Source: Jeotgalibacillus sp. S-D1 (GTDB lineage Bacteria > Bacillota > Bacilli > Bacillales > Jeotgalibacillaceae). From it: DNA of 64,000 nt. Shown piece by piece: positions 18,297 through 26,047 of the stretch (the stretch's first letter is position 1; the number at the start of each line of letters is the position of its first letter). The position numbers and the translations under genes are program-made. Below the pieces are notes generated by a model, which was not told the DNA's origin, did no database searches, and saw only the letters and a list, made by a program, of their open reading frames with translations. Location of the stretch: assembly GCF_004358665.1 (NCBI RefSeq), contig NZ_SMZR01000005.1:62001-126000 (forward strand). Reading direction: 5' to 3'.

Positions 18297-18333
18297 AGTT
18301 TTGACTAAGTATCTTCCATCTCTATGAGCTTCG

Positions 18334-19569
18334 CTATTCAAACATAGACAGATCGACAGCTTCAGCCATTTTTTTATACCCGGCATCATTGGGATGCAGA
18401 TGATCTCCGGCGTCATATTCGGGAAGGTAGCGTTTCGGATCGTCCGGATCTCTCAGCGCTTTATCAAAATCAATCACCCCATCAAACTCTCCGCTTGTTC
18501 TGATCCAGTCATTCACCTTTTGCCTGGTTTCTTCCCCCTTTTCAGTGTATTTCCCAGAACCCCTAAAAGGAGTTAGGGTGCTGCCATAAATTTTTAGCCC
18601 CTCATCATGAGTAGAGTCGATCACTTCTTTTAAGGCAGCAATAATTTTGTCTGCATCGTATTCAGGATAATGCCTTATATCATTTAATCCCTGATGCAGG
18701 ATAACAGCTTTGACACCGGACTGGCTAAAAACATCCCGTTCAAGCCTTGCCAGCGTATTCTCTCCTTTATCCATTGAGCTGTTAATTAATTGATTGGCGG
18801 AGATGCCTGCGTTCAAGACAGAAATATGATTAACTGAAGCTTTCTGATTCAACCTTTTCGCCAAAAAGTCAGACCACCGATGATTGGCATCAACCGTGGA
18901 ATAATTTCCGTTTTCAATGGAGCTCCCTACTATCACAAGAGCTTCATCTTCAGTAGAAGCTGCTGTTACATCCACACCGTCCAGCCAAAACCATGCCTCT
19001 TCCTTTGTGCTAAACGCCGATTCATCTGCATCTAAAACATGATTCCCGCTTGTAATATAAGTTGTCTGCATTGATTTCGGATGCCAGGTTGCAGGTCCTG
19101 TTTTATCCTGGACATACAGACTGACGACAAGATCCTTCCCGTGTGTTAAATCTGCCGGGATGGAATCACTAAACTCTCTCTCTCCTGCAGGGATCGTCAC
19201 TTGTTTGTCACCTCCGAAGGTAACCTGCTGGTCAGTACCAGAAATAATGTCAGGTCCTTTCGTTGATACGGCTACACGTACTTCTTCAATTTTTAAGGGT
19301 TCTTCACCAAATGCATTGGATAAACGCAGACGAATGTTGTCGCCTTCCGCACTGGGATGCACAACGAATCTAAGAGTCTGATCCTCAAACCCTTCATGGG
19401 AAATGCCATCTTTAAAAGGAGCCTGCATGCTGGCAGTCCAGGCGCCAACCCATTTTTCTTTTTCCGATGACAGATTGCTGGATGACCCCTTCTCTCCATT
19501 TTCATACACTGCTAAAAAAATAAAAGAGATCACCAGGATCGGTAAAAAAACAGTAAGTAATTGCTTCAT
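18334..19569 (-). CDS. Membrane-anchored or secreted SGNH/GDSL-family esterase
   Basis: This 411-aa exported hydrolase starts with an uncleaved or cleavable hydrophobic signal (residues about 4-22). An N-terminal beta-sandwich-like region precedes the SGNH domain, whose blocks are VGSSIENG (nucleophile Ser), LNAGISAN, HQGLNDIRH and DHLHPNDAGY (catalytic Asp/His). The arrangement resembles XynE-type carbohydrate or ester hydrolases. The first block has GSSIEN in place of the usual GDSLT, as in that subgroup. The substrate is not known. It converges on the polysaccharide operon and shares its terminator region, so it need not be functionally linked. Confidence 0.87.
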   Translation of the reverse strand: MKQLLTVFLPILVISFIFLAVYENGEKGSSSNLSSEKEKWVGAWTASMQAPFKDGISHEGFEDQTLRFVVHPSAEGDNIRLRLSNAFGEEPLKIEEVRVAVSTKGPDIISGTDQQVTFGGDKQVTIPAGEREFSDSIPADLTHGKDLVVSLYVQDKTGPATWHPKSMQTTYITSGNHVLDADESAFSTKEEAWFWLDGVDVTAASTEDEALVIVGSSIENGNYSTVDANHRWSDFLAKRLNQKASVNHISVLNAGISANQLINSSMDKGENTLARLERDVFSQSGVKAVILHQGLNDIRHYPEYDADKIIAALKEVIDSTHDEGLKIYGSTLTPFRGSGKYTEKGEETRQKVNDWIRTSGEFDGVIDFDKALRDPDDPKRYLPEYDAGDHLHPNDAGYKKMAEAVDLSMFE

Positions 19570-19725
19570 AAAATCCTTGCCTTTCGTGTTAAAATCATTA
19601 ATTGCTTATTATAAGGGATTTTTCGAATTATATACATTGATATCCTGGAGAGGTTTTTGTGAAGGGGTTAAATTGATAAGTAAAGTTTAAAATTAAAGGG
19701 TTGTGGCCGGTTCCCTCGTTTTCCG

Positions 19726-19757
19726 CACAAAAAAACAACCTCTGTCATAGAGCTTGT
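19726..19757 (-). terminator. Minus-strand hairpin with T run
   Basis: AACAAGCTCT/AGAGGTTGTT (one mismatch) followed by seven T on the minus strand. It lies downstream of the stronger DUF1540 terminator and may be a backup. Confidence 0.6.
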
Positions 19758-19796
19758 TTACTGGGATTGATTCTTATTATCATTATGGAGGAAAAA

Positions 19797-19823
19797 GCTG
19801 ACAACCCTGAATGGAGGGTTGCC
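19797..19823 (-). terminator. Terminator of the DUF1540 gene
   Basis: CAACCCT/AGGGTTG stem with a short loop, followed on the minus strand by CAGCTTTTTCC, ten bases past the stop codon of the small gene. Confidence 0.75.
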
Positions 19824-19833
19824 GGAGCACCGA

Positions 19834-19986
19834 TTACAATGGCGTAAATGTTTTGCAGTCTGTTTCCTCACTTTTTTCTGCTTTAGATCCTTTATGCGGT
19901 CCCACATAAATTTCTGTTGCACCACACTTACGGCCCTCCCGATTGAACCTGCAGCTCGACACTTCACAAATGACATCCTGCGCCAT
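19834..19986 (-). CDS. DUF1540 small metal-binding-type protein
   Basis: This 50-aa gene was found by translating the minus strand; a longer open frame overlapping it (19758-19976) has no ribosome binding site. The protein begins MAQDVICEVSSC and ends DCKTFTPL, with four cysteines (residues 7, 12, 21 and about 44) spaced as in DUF1540 proteins, which are small Cys-rich products common in spore-forming Firmicutes and probably bind a metal. GGGAGGGATAGGA precedes the ATG, and a terminator follows within 15 bp, so it is a complete monocistronic unit. The function of the family is not established. Confidence 0.85.
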   Translation of the reverse strand: MAQDVICEVSSCRFNREGRKCGATEIYVGPHKGSKAEKSEETDCKTFTPL

Positions 19987-20172
19987 TCCTATCCCTCCCC
20001 TCATTCAAAATCGTTCATTCGACAAAATTCATTTCTTTTTTCAACTATACCAAAAACACAATTAAAAAGAAAGAATATTCTGTTATTTAATAAATACCCA
20101 ATTATTTATTGGATAAACAATTGTTTTCGGTAAAGTCTTTTTTATGAGAACCACTAGCAATCTAGAAAACGT

Positions 20173-20200
20173 TTGACATATTCAGAATAGTTCTATAAAT
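20173..20200 (+). promoter_or_regulatory. Promoter of the SAM riboswitch-ssuD transcript
   Basis: TTGACA (20173-20178) is followed after 15-16 bp by TATAAAT. The spacing is slightly short but the hexamers are near consensus, and it lies about 35 bp before the riboswitch. Confidence 0.65.
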
Positions 20201-20231
20201 TAGTACGTGACTTGAACATATTTAAATTATT

Positions 20232-20386
20232 CCTTATTAAGAGACGGGGGAAGAAACTGGTCTTATGATCCCGCAGCAACCACATCGTGTATGAAGGTGC
20301 TACTTCCAGCAGACCTGGCGTCTGAAAAATGAGGAGGGAAAAGCGCAAAGCTCACCTCTTCTTTTTGTAGAAGAGGTTTTTTCATG
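20232..20386 (+). promoter_or_regulatory. SAM-I (S-box) riboswitch with terminator, upstream of ssuD
   Basis: The leader contains CTTATTAAGAGACGGGGGA, AACTGGTCTTATGATCCCGCAGCAACC split over two conserved blocks, then AAGGTGCTACTTCC, which is the SAM-I core. It ends in a terminator, ACCTCTTCT/AGAAGAGGT (20354-20380), followed by six T. It should let the sulfonate monooxygenase be made only when SAM is scarce. Downstream, 20387-20505 contains only leader and the GGAGG of ssuD. Confidence 0.93.
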
Positions 20387-20505
20387 AGCTATTCTACTTA
20401 CATATATGCTTGGAATAAGAATAGGGTGTAATAGAAAATAGATATATTTCCATTCCTATAACCAACTAAAAAGATAAGATTAATATTATTTCTAGGAGGA
20501 TTCAT

Positions 20506-21561
20506 ATGAATATTTTTTGGTTTTTACCGACAGCCGGTGACAGTAAATACTTGGGGACAACAAAAGGCAACAGAACCGTTACAATTGATTATCTGCAACA
20601 GGTGGCACAGGCTGTCGACCAATTAGGGTTTGAAGGTGCACTTCTTCCTACCGGCAGAGCATGCGAGGATTCGTGGGTGACCGCTTCAAGCCTGATCCCG
20701 CTTACTAAAAGAATGAAATTTTTAATCGCATTGCGGCCGGGGATGATGTCTCCAGCGGTTGCGGCCAGAATGGCATCTACTTTTGACCGTTTTTCCAACG
20801 GCAGGCTCCTTTTGAATATCGTACAGGGCGGAAATCCTGTAGAGCTTGCGGGAGATGGGCTGCATTTATCACACAGCCAGCGTTATGAACTCACAAATGA
20901 ATTCTTAACGGTCTGGAGATCGTTGTTTGAGCAAGAAGTGGTGAATTACAATGGTGACTATATAAACATTAAAGAAGGTAAACTCGACTATCTTTCCACG
21001 CAAAAGCCCTATCCTCCTCTTTATTTAGGCGGCAGTTCGGATGCGGGACTTCAAGTGGCGGCTGATCATGTGGATTACTATCTGACCTGGGGAGAACCTG
21101 TTGAAAAAGTAGAGCAGCGAATCAACAAGGTAAAAGCGCTGGCTGAGGAAAAAGGCAGAACCCTTAAATTTGGCATTCGGATGCACATTATCGTCAGAGA
21201 AACAGAAGAAGAGGCGTGGCAGGCGGCTGATGAATTGATTAAGTATGTAGATGATGATGTGATAGCGAAAACAAAAGAAAAGTTTAAATCCTTCGATTCG
21301 CATGCCCAGCAATCGATGACCAGCCAGTCTGTAACAAATAGGGAGTCGCTTGAGATCAGCCCCGGTATATGGGCAGGTGTCGGATTAGCCAGAGAGGGTG
21401 CCGGAACGGCTCTTGTCGGTACGCCTGAGCAGGTGAAAGAAAATATGGAGAAATACGAAAAAGCAGGAATCGATACGTTCATCTTGTCAGGCTATCCACA
21501 TTTAGAAGAAGCCTACCGGGTGGCCGAGCTATTATTTCCTATTTTGGATACGAAGGCATAA
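20506..21561 (+). CDS. ssuD: FMNH2-dependent alkanesulfonate monooxygenase
   Basis: SsuD is a luciferase-like flavin monooxygenase that cleaves the C-S bond of alkanesulfonates to release sulfite. The 351-aa protein has the family landmarks LPTGRACEDSW, FLIALRPG, RMASTFDRFSNGRLL, VQGGNPVELAGDG and YYLTWGEP. TAGGAGGATTCAT precedes the ATG. The released sulfite would feed CysJI, encoded 8 kb away and also under a SAM riboswitch. No ssuA, ssuB, ssuC or flavin reductase gene lies next to it, so uptake and FMNH2 supply must come from elsewhere. Confidence 0.95.
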   Translation: MNIFWFLPTAGDSKYLGTTKGNRTVTIDYLQQVAQAVDQLGFEGALLPTGRACEDSWVTASSLIPLTKRMKFLIALRPGMMSPAVAARMASTFDRFSNGRLLLNIVQGGNPVELAGDGLHLSHSQRYELTNEFLTVWRSLFEQEVVNYNGDYINIKEGKLDYLSTQKPYPPLYLGGSSDAGLQVAADHVDYYLTWGEPVEKVEQRINKVKALAEEKGRTLKFGIRMHIIVRETEEEAWQAADELIKYVDDDVIAKTKEKFKSFDSHAQQSMTSQSVTNRESLEISPGIWAGVGLAREGAGTALVGTPEQVKENMEKYEKAGIDTFILSGYPHLEEAYRVAELLFPILDTKA

Positions 21562-21603
21562 ATAACACATGCTTAGTTGAAATTACAGAAGGTTTGGGGG
21601 TTA

Positions 21604-21767
21604 ATGGAGACACCGACTATTTCTCTAAAAAAAGACCGGTTCATTTCCGCTGCAGACGGACGCTTTCCGCGTGGCGGGAGGTGAGCCTCCCCGATGCAGC
21701 CGCATCATTGAGTCTCACCCTTCCCGCTTTATCACGCTGGAGTCGCCGCCTTCCGCTCCAATGAACC
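21604..21767. repeat. GC-rich palindromic intergenic repeat (Bacillaceae type), copy 1
   Basis: GGTTCATT at 21638 and AATGAACC ending at 21767 are perfect terminal inverted repeats bounding a 130-bp GC-rich element with GCTTTCCGCG and GGCGGGAGGTGAGCC. A 34-bp A-rich stretch immediately left of it (GAGACACCGACTATTTCTC) recurs at two other sites in the window. No coding capacity is evident in the 301-bp gap. Confidence 0.75.
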
Positions 21768-21814
21768 TAAGTGTTTAAATATTTACAGTGAATTAAAATG
21801 ATACTTCACAAATT

Positions 21815-21856
21815 AAAGAATGCTTTTCATGATTGATCATGAAAAGCATTCTTTAT
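21815..21856 (-). terminator. Bidirectional terminator between ssuD and the CAP-domain gene
   Basis: AAAGAATGCTTTTCATGA and TCATGAAAAGCATTCTTT form an 18-bp perfect stem with a 4-nt loop, and T runs arise on both strands. Confidence 0.88.
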
Positions 21857-21862
21857 GTCATT

Positions 21863-22489
21863 TTATTGGCTAATAAACATTTGTGTCCAATAGTGACCGT
21901 ACGATCCTCCTTTTGCGTAGCCAACACCCATATGTGTGTAGCTTGATGACAGGATATTTTGACGGTGTCCTGTACTGTTCATCCAGGCATCAACGACCGC
22001 TTGAGCGGATGTTTGCCCGGCTGCAATATTTTCACCCGATGAATTGTATGTAACACCAAAATCGCGGATCATTTGATGCGGACTGCCATATGTAGGTGAA
22101 GTATGACTGAAAAAGTTTGCATCACGCATATCTTCTGATTTAAACCTTGCGACACGCGACAGCTCCCAATTGCTTTTCAGCGGCTGCAAGCCATTCTCGG
22201 CACGTTCCTGATTGACAAGACGAACCACTTCTTCCTCTATCGAAATAAAGCTTCCTGCACTTGGAATAACCAGACGCTGACCTGGATACAGCAGATTCGG
22301 ATTCGATATTTGCGGATTCGCCTGAATAATCTCAGGGACTCCAACCTGGTATTGAACAGCGACCTTCCACATCGTATCTCCCGGGGAAACCGTATGAGCA
22401 GTGGAAGCTTCTGCATTACTTTGACCTAATCCATAAACTAGAGCAACAGACAACAATAATATTGAGGTAAATCTTCTAAAATATTTCAT
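21863..22489 (-). CDS. Secreted LysM + CAP (YkwD/SCP) domain protein
   Basis: This 208-aa exported protein has a signal peptide (SILLLSVALVYGLG, cleavage near SNAEA) and one LysM (residues about 32-77, HTVSPGDTMWKVAVQYQV). A C-terminal CAP domain follows, with VNQERAENGLQPL, FFSHTSPTYGSPHQMI, GENIAAGQTS and HRQNILSSSYTHMGVGYA. Bacillus relatives include YkwD and spore-coat-associated SafA/YkwD-like proteins; biochemical activity is uncertain. No Shine-Dalgarno precedes the ATG. Instead TATAAT lies 5 bp upstream, so the mRNA could be nearly leaderless. Confidence 0.87.
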   Translation of the reverse strand: MKYFRRFTSILLLSVALVYGLGQSNAEASTAHTVSPGDTMWKVAVQYQVGVPEIIQANPQISNPNLLYPGQRLVIPSAGSFISIEEEVVRLVNQERAENGLQPLKSNWELSRVARFKSEDMRDANFFSHTSPTYGSPHQMIRDFGVTYNSSGENIAAGQTSAQAVVDAWMNSTGHRQNILSSSYTHMGVGYAKGGSYGHYWTQMFISQ

Positions 22490-22645
22490 ACATATTATAA
22501 TATTTAATTTTTTTAAGTAAGTATAGCGGTAATTGATGGTTTAGAAGGTTATTAAATGTATAGTTTATAAAAGTCCTTACTTTTACCTCCTGCTGACAGG
22601 TAACCCACCCCCATGCACTTACTCACCTAAACATAATCACAGCAA

Positions 22646-24091
22646 TTAGTAATCATTTGCAGCTGTTCTTGCATCCTCTGTCATCAAACTGACTAAGATA
22701 AATGCAACGAACGACAGGATGATTGGCAATACCACAGTATGCATGCCAAATGCTGAAGGGTAAAAATTATGTAACAGAGTATAAGATATAATACCTGTCA
22801 GCATTGAGGCAAGCGCGCCATGCTTGTTTCCCCTGCTCCAATAAAGTCCCAATACTACCGGCCAGATAAAAGCAGCCTCCAGCCCGCCAAATGCAAATAA
22901 ATTCAGCCAGATTAATAGATTGGGAGGGTCAAGCGCTAATAAAAAGACTAATATTCCAAGAATTGCTGTCACACCGAAACTCATCTTTTTCACTTTCGTA
23001 TAAGAAGCATTTGGTTCAATATAATTTAAATAAACATCCTTCACGACAGAAGAGCTGACTAATAGCAGCAAGGAATCCACCGTTGACATGATGGCAGCCA
23101 TAGGAGCGGCCAGCACGATCCCCGCAAGCCAGGCGGGCAGAACCTCCAATGCGATCAGCGGCATTACTTTGTCCCCAACCTCAATACCCGGAAGAATGGG
23201 ACGGGCAAAAACACCGATCAAATGCATATTCAGCATAATGAAGCCAACAAAAATGGTTCCAACAACCAAAGCACGGTGCATCGCTTTAGAGTTTTTGTAA
23301 GACATGGCACGGACTGTTACCTGAGGCAGGCCAACAACCCCGACGCCGACAAGAATCCAAAATGACGATACATATGTAGCAGTAAGATTTCCATCAAATC
23401 CATATGGGGTAATTAAGTTAGGATTTTCCGTTTGAAGACCATCTACAATATTAGATACTCCTCCCCCTGCAATGATGACAGCAATCAATAAAATCAATGT
23501 ACCGGCAAACATCACAACACCCTGGACGGCATCAGTCAGCGCCACAGCACGAAACCCTCCGATAACGACATAAATAAGAACCGAAACCGCGAAGATAAAT
23601 AATGCTCCTAAATAAGAGATGCCAGTTAGCGATTCAATTAATCTGGCGCCGCCAATCCATTGCGCCGCCATAGCGGAAAACAAAAAGATAATAATACTGA
23701 AAGCAGAGAATAACACGACCCACTTGCTTTTATACCGCTCCTTAAGAAAATCGATTAAGGTAATGGCATTGTATCTGCGGGACATAATCGCAAATTTTTT
23801 CCCCAAAATCATTAAGACAAAATATCCGGTCGCCACCTGGGACATGGAAAGAAGCACCCATCCAAACCCCTGAGTATAGGCAATACCCGGACCGCCAATA
23901 AAACTGCTGGCACTGCCATACGTTGCGATCATCGTCATCGCAAGAATAAATCCGCCTAATTCCCTGCCGCCAAGAAAATATTCAGAAAGAAAAGAGTCCG
24001 ATGATGAACGGATAAACTTGCTGGACCAGAATCCTATGAAAAAAATAATTATTAAAAACACGACCAGCGGAATGATTACTGCCCAGTTCAA
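22646..24091 (-). CDS. panF: Sodium/pantothenate symporter
   Basis: This 481-aa member of the solute:sodium symporter family has about thirteen helices. It carries EYFLGGRELGGFILAMTMIATYGSASSFIGGPGIAY near the N-terminus, typical of PanF, which imports pantothenate with Na+ for coenzyme A synthesis. It starts with TTG (GGAGAGG upstream) and its start overlaps the stop of the upstream YhdT gene (TTGA), so the two are translationally coupled. The YhdT-PanF pairing supports the pantothenate assignment over other family members. Confidence 0.9.
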   Translation of the reverse strand: MNWAVIIPLVVFLIIIFFIGFWSSKFIRSSSDSFLSEYFLGGRELGGFILAMTMIATYGSASSFIGGPGIAYTQGFGWVLLSMSQVATGYFVLMILGKKFAIMSRRYNAITLIDFLKERYKSKWVVLFSAFSIIIFLFSAMAAQWIGGARLIESLTGISYLGALFIFAVSVLIYVVIGGFRAVALTDAVQGVVMFAGTLILLIAVIIAGGGVSNIVDGLQTENPNLITPYGFDGNLTATYVSSFWILVGVGVVGLPQVTVRAMSYKNSKAMHRALVVGTIFVGFIMLNMHLIGVFARPILPGIEVGDKVMPLIALEVLPAWLAGIVLAAPMAAIMSTVDSLLLLVSSSVVKDVYLNYIEPNASYTKVKKMSFGVTAILGILVFLLALDPPNLLIWLNLFAFGGLEAAFIWPVVLGLYWSRGNKHGALASMLTGIISYTLLHNFYPSAFGMHTVVLPIILSFVAFILVSLMTEDARTAANDY

Positions 24092-24372
24092 GAGCTTTCC
24101 TCTCCTTCCTCCTCAAAAGAAACATCCACAAAAAAGAACTTAACGATGATAAAAACAAGCACAGACATCACGATCAATCCAAGCACACAGCTATAAAAAA
24201 ACCATGCTGGCAGTCCCAAAACGTAGGTATACTCTTCGGGTGATTTTGAACCCATGCCATAGGCAAAGCCAAACCACCAAATAAAATTGAAAAGTACCAG
24301 TCCAACCCCAATTAATGCTTCCCGATTGGCGATTTTAAATCTGGGATCTTCTTTTTCCTGTCTCAACTTCAA
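24088..24372 (-). CDS. YhdT-family (DUF997) small membrane protein
   Basis: This 94-aa protein has two hydrophobic segments (about residues 20-40 and 52-80) and the family signature FNFIWWFGFAYGMGS followed by LGLPAWFFYSC. DUF997/YhdT proteins are regularly encoded next to PanF and are thought to be accessory to sodium symport; the role is not demonstrated. Start at TTG 24372 with AAGGAG upstream; a TTG two codons later has more usual spacing. The 3' end overlaps panF by 4 nt. Confidence 0.87.
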   Translation of the reverse strand: MKLRQEKEDPRFKIANREALIGVGLVLFNFIWWFGFAYGMGSKSPEEYTYVLGLPAWFFYSCVLGLIVMSVLVFIIVKFFFVDVSFEEEGEESS

Positions 24373-24507
24373 TCCACTCCTTTACTAGCGTTGTAGTAAA
24401 CGCTTTTTCAAATGAAATTCCAACTATACTCCATTCTACACCTCAAACCGAACCTTCTGCATCTTCTCCTTTTCCTAACCATATTACACCAATCTGACAT
24501 CTAAATT

Positions 24508-24525
24508 GGTATAGACAACTATACC
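24508..24525. promoter_or_regulatory. NagR/YvoA-type operator (dre-like) upstream of nagE
   Basis: GGTATAG-ACAA-CTATACC is a perfect 7-bp inverted repeat in the sequence ATTGGTATAGACAACTATACC. It closely resembles dre sites bound by the GntR-family GlcNAc repressor NagR (YvoA). The gene for such a regulator is the fourth gene of this operon, so this is probably its own operator, relieved by amino-sugar phosphates. Confidence 0.72.
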
Positions 24526-24577
24526 TTCAATATGGTAAAGTAACCGTGTTCAAAATAAACGAATTTGAGGTGGAGTT

Positions 24578-26029
24578 ATGTTATCTTTTTTACAGAAAAT
24601 AGGTAAATCATTGATGTTTCCAATTGCTACTCTCCCTGCCGCTGCTCTGTTGCTAAGGCTTGGCCAGGAGGACTTTTTTGATATTCCATTCATGGCTGCA
24701 GCCGGGGCTGGTATTTTAAATAACTTAGCTTTGATATTCGCCATCGGGATTGCGATGGGATTTGCTCATGACGGCAGCGGCGGGGCAGCTCTGGCCGGCG
24801 CAGTTGGCTATCTGGTATTAACAGAAGCCATTGTCACCATCGATGAATCAATTGATATGGGGGTATTTGCAGGGATCATATCAGGGGTCGTCGCCGGATT
24901 GCTGTATAACCGCTTTTATAATATTAAACTGCCAGACTGGCTCGCCTTCTTTGGAGGAAAACGATTTGTGCCTATTGTGACGGCTGCTGCCATGGTTTTG
25001 CTGGCTGCCTTATTCGGCTTTGTATGGCCGCCGATTCAGGCAGTAATTGATGCGACTGGAGAATGGATGCTGAATGCCGGGGCTCTTGGCGTTGGTGCGT
25101 ACGGATTTTTCAACCGTCTGCTTATTCCAGTGGGGCTGCACCATGTCATCAACACCATTGTGTGGTTTGATTTCGGAACTTTTACAACTGATACTGGAGA
25201 GGTTGTCAGAGGAGAAATCAACCGTTTTCTGCAAGGGGATGAAACTGCAGGACCATTTCTGTCAGGGTTTTTCCCGGTTATGATGTTCGGACTTCCTGCC
25301 GCTTGTCTTGCGATGTTTATGGCCGCCAAAAAAGAAAACAAAGCCGTAGTCGGAGGAATGCTTTTAAGCATTGCCTTGACTGCATTTCTTACCGGAATCA
25401 CAGAACCAATTGAATTTTCATTTATGTTTCTTTCACCATTGCTATATGTAATCCATGCCTTACTAACCGGAGTTTCCATGGTAATTACGTACTTTTTGGA
25501 TATACACCACGGTTTTGGATTTTCAGCTGGAGCCATTGACTATCTGCTGAATTTTGGGTTAGCCAAAAATCCTCTTCTCCTGCTGGTTGTTGGTTTAGGG
25601 ATGGCCGTCATCTATTTCTTTATCTTTTATTTCTTAATTATCAAGCTTGACCTTAAGACACCGGGCCGCGAGGATGATACAGAGGAGGACGCTGCCTCAC
25701 AAGGAACAGTTTCCGACGATGTTGATCACCGTGCCTACCACACGATTGAAGCTCTTGGCGGAATCGATAACATCACATCCGTTGATTATTGTGCCACCCG
25801 CCTCCGCCTTCAAGTGAAAGATTCAAGTCTCGCTGATGAAAAAGCACTTAAGCGCCAGGGAGCTAAAGGGATTATGAAGATCAGCCGGACGTCTATTCAG
25901 GTAATTATAGGAACCACCGTAGAATTCCTGGGAGACGCCATGAAGAACCGTATGCAAAATGGCAATCCATTGCCTGAGGAAAATAACACCCATTCAGACA
26001 TATCAACTGATGAAAAAGATAAGAAATAA
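24578..26029 (+). CDS. nagE: PTS N-acetylglucosamine transporter, EIICB
   Basis: This 483-aa phosphotransferase permease imports GlcNAc and delivers GlcNAc-6-phosphate. An N-terminal EIIC membrane domain (residues about 1-370) has GLHHVINTIVWFDFG and GITEPIEFSFMFLSP. A linker leads to a C-terminal EIIB domain (from about residue 390) with the phosphorylated cysteine in DYCATRLRL. There is no EIIA domain, so phosphate must come from a separate EIIA. GAGGTGG precedes the ATG. It is the first gene of nagE-nagA-nagB-nagR-SIS, with NagA and NagB acting on its product. Confidence 0.94.
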   Translation: MLSFLQKIGKSLMFPIATLPAAALLLRLGQEDFFDIPFMAAAGAGILNNLALIFAIGIAMGFAHDGSGGAALAGAVGYLVLTEAIVTIDESIDMGVFAGIISGVVAGLLYNRFYNIKLPDWLAFFGGKRFVPIVTAAAMVLLAALFGFVWPPIQAVIDATGEWMLNAGALGVGAYGFFNRLLIPVGLHHVINTIVWFDFGTFTTDTGEVVRGEINRFLQGDETAGPFLSGFFPVMMFGLPAACLAMFMAAKKENKAVVGGMLLSIALTAFLTGITEPIEFSFMFLSPLLYVIHALLTGVSMVITYFLDIHHGFGFSAGAIDYLLNFGLAKNPLLLLVVGLGMAVIYFFIFYFLIIKLDLKTPGREDDTEEDAASQGTVSDDVDHRAYHTIEALGGIDNITSVDYCATRLRLQVKDSSLADEKALKRQGAKGIMKISRTSIQVIIGTTVEFLGDAMKNRMQNGNPLPEENNTHSDISTDEKDKK

Positions 26030-26047
26030 TAATGGAGGGGGATAACG

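Noticed and set aside
19758-19976. 72-codon minus-strand open frame
   Set aside because: It overlaps the DUF1540 gene in another frame and lacks a ribosome binding site; the Cys pattern and terminator favour the shorter gene.
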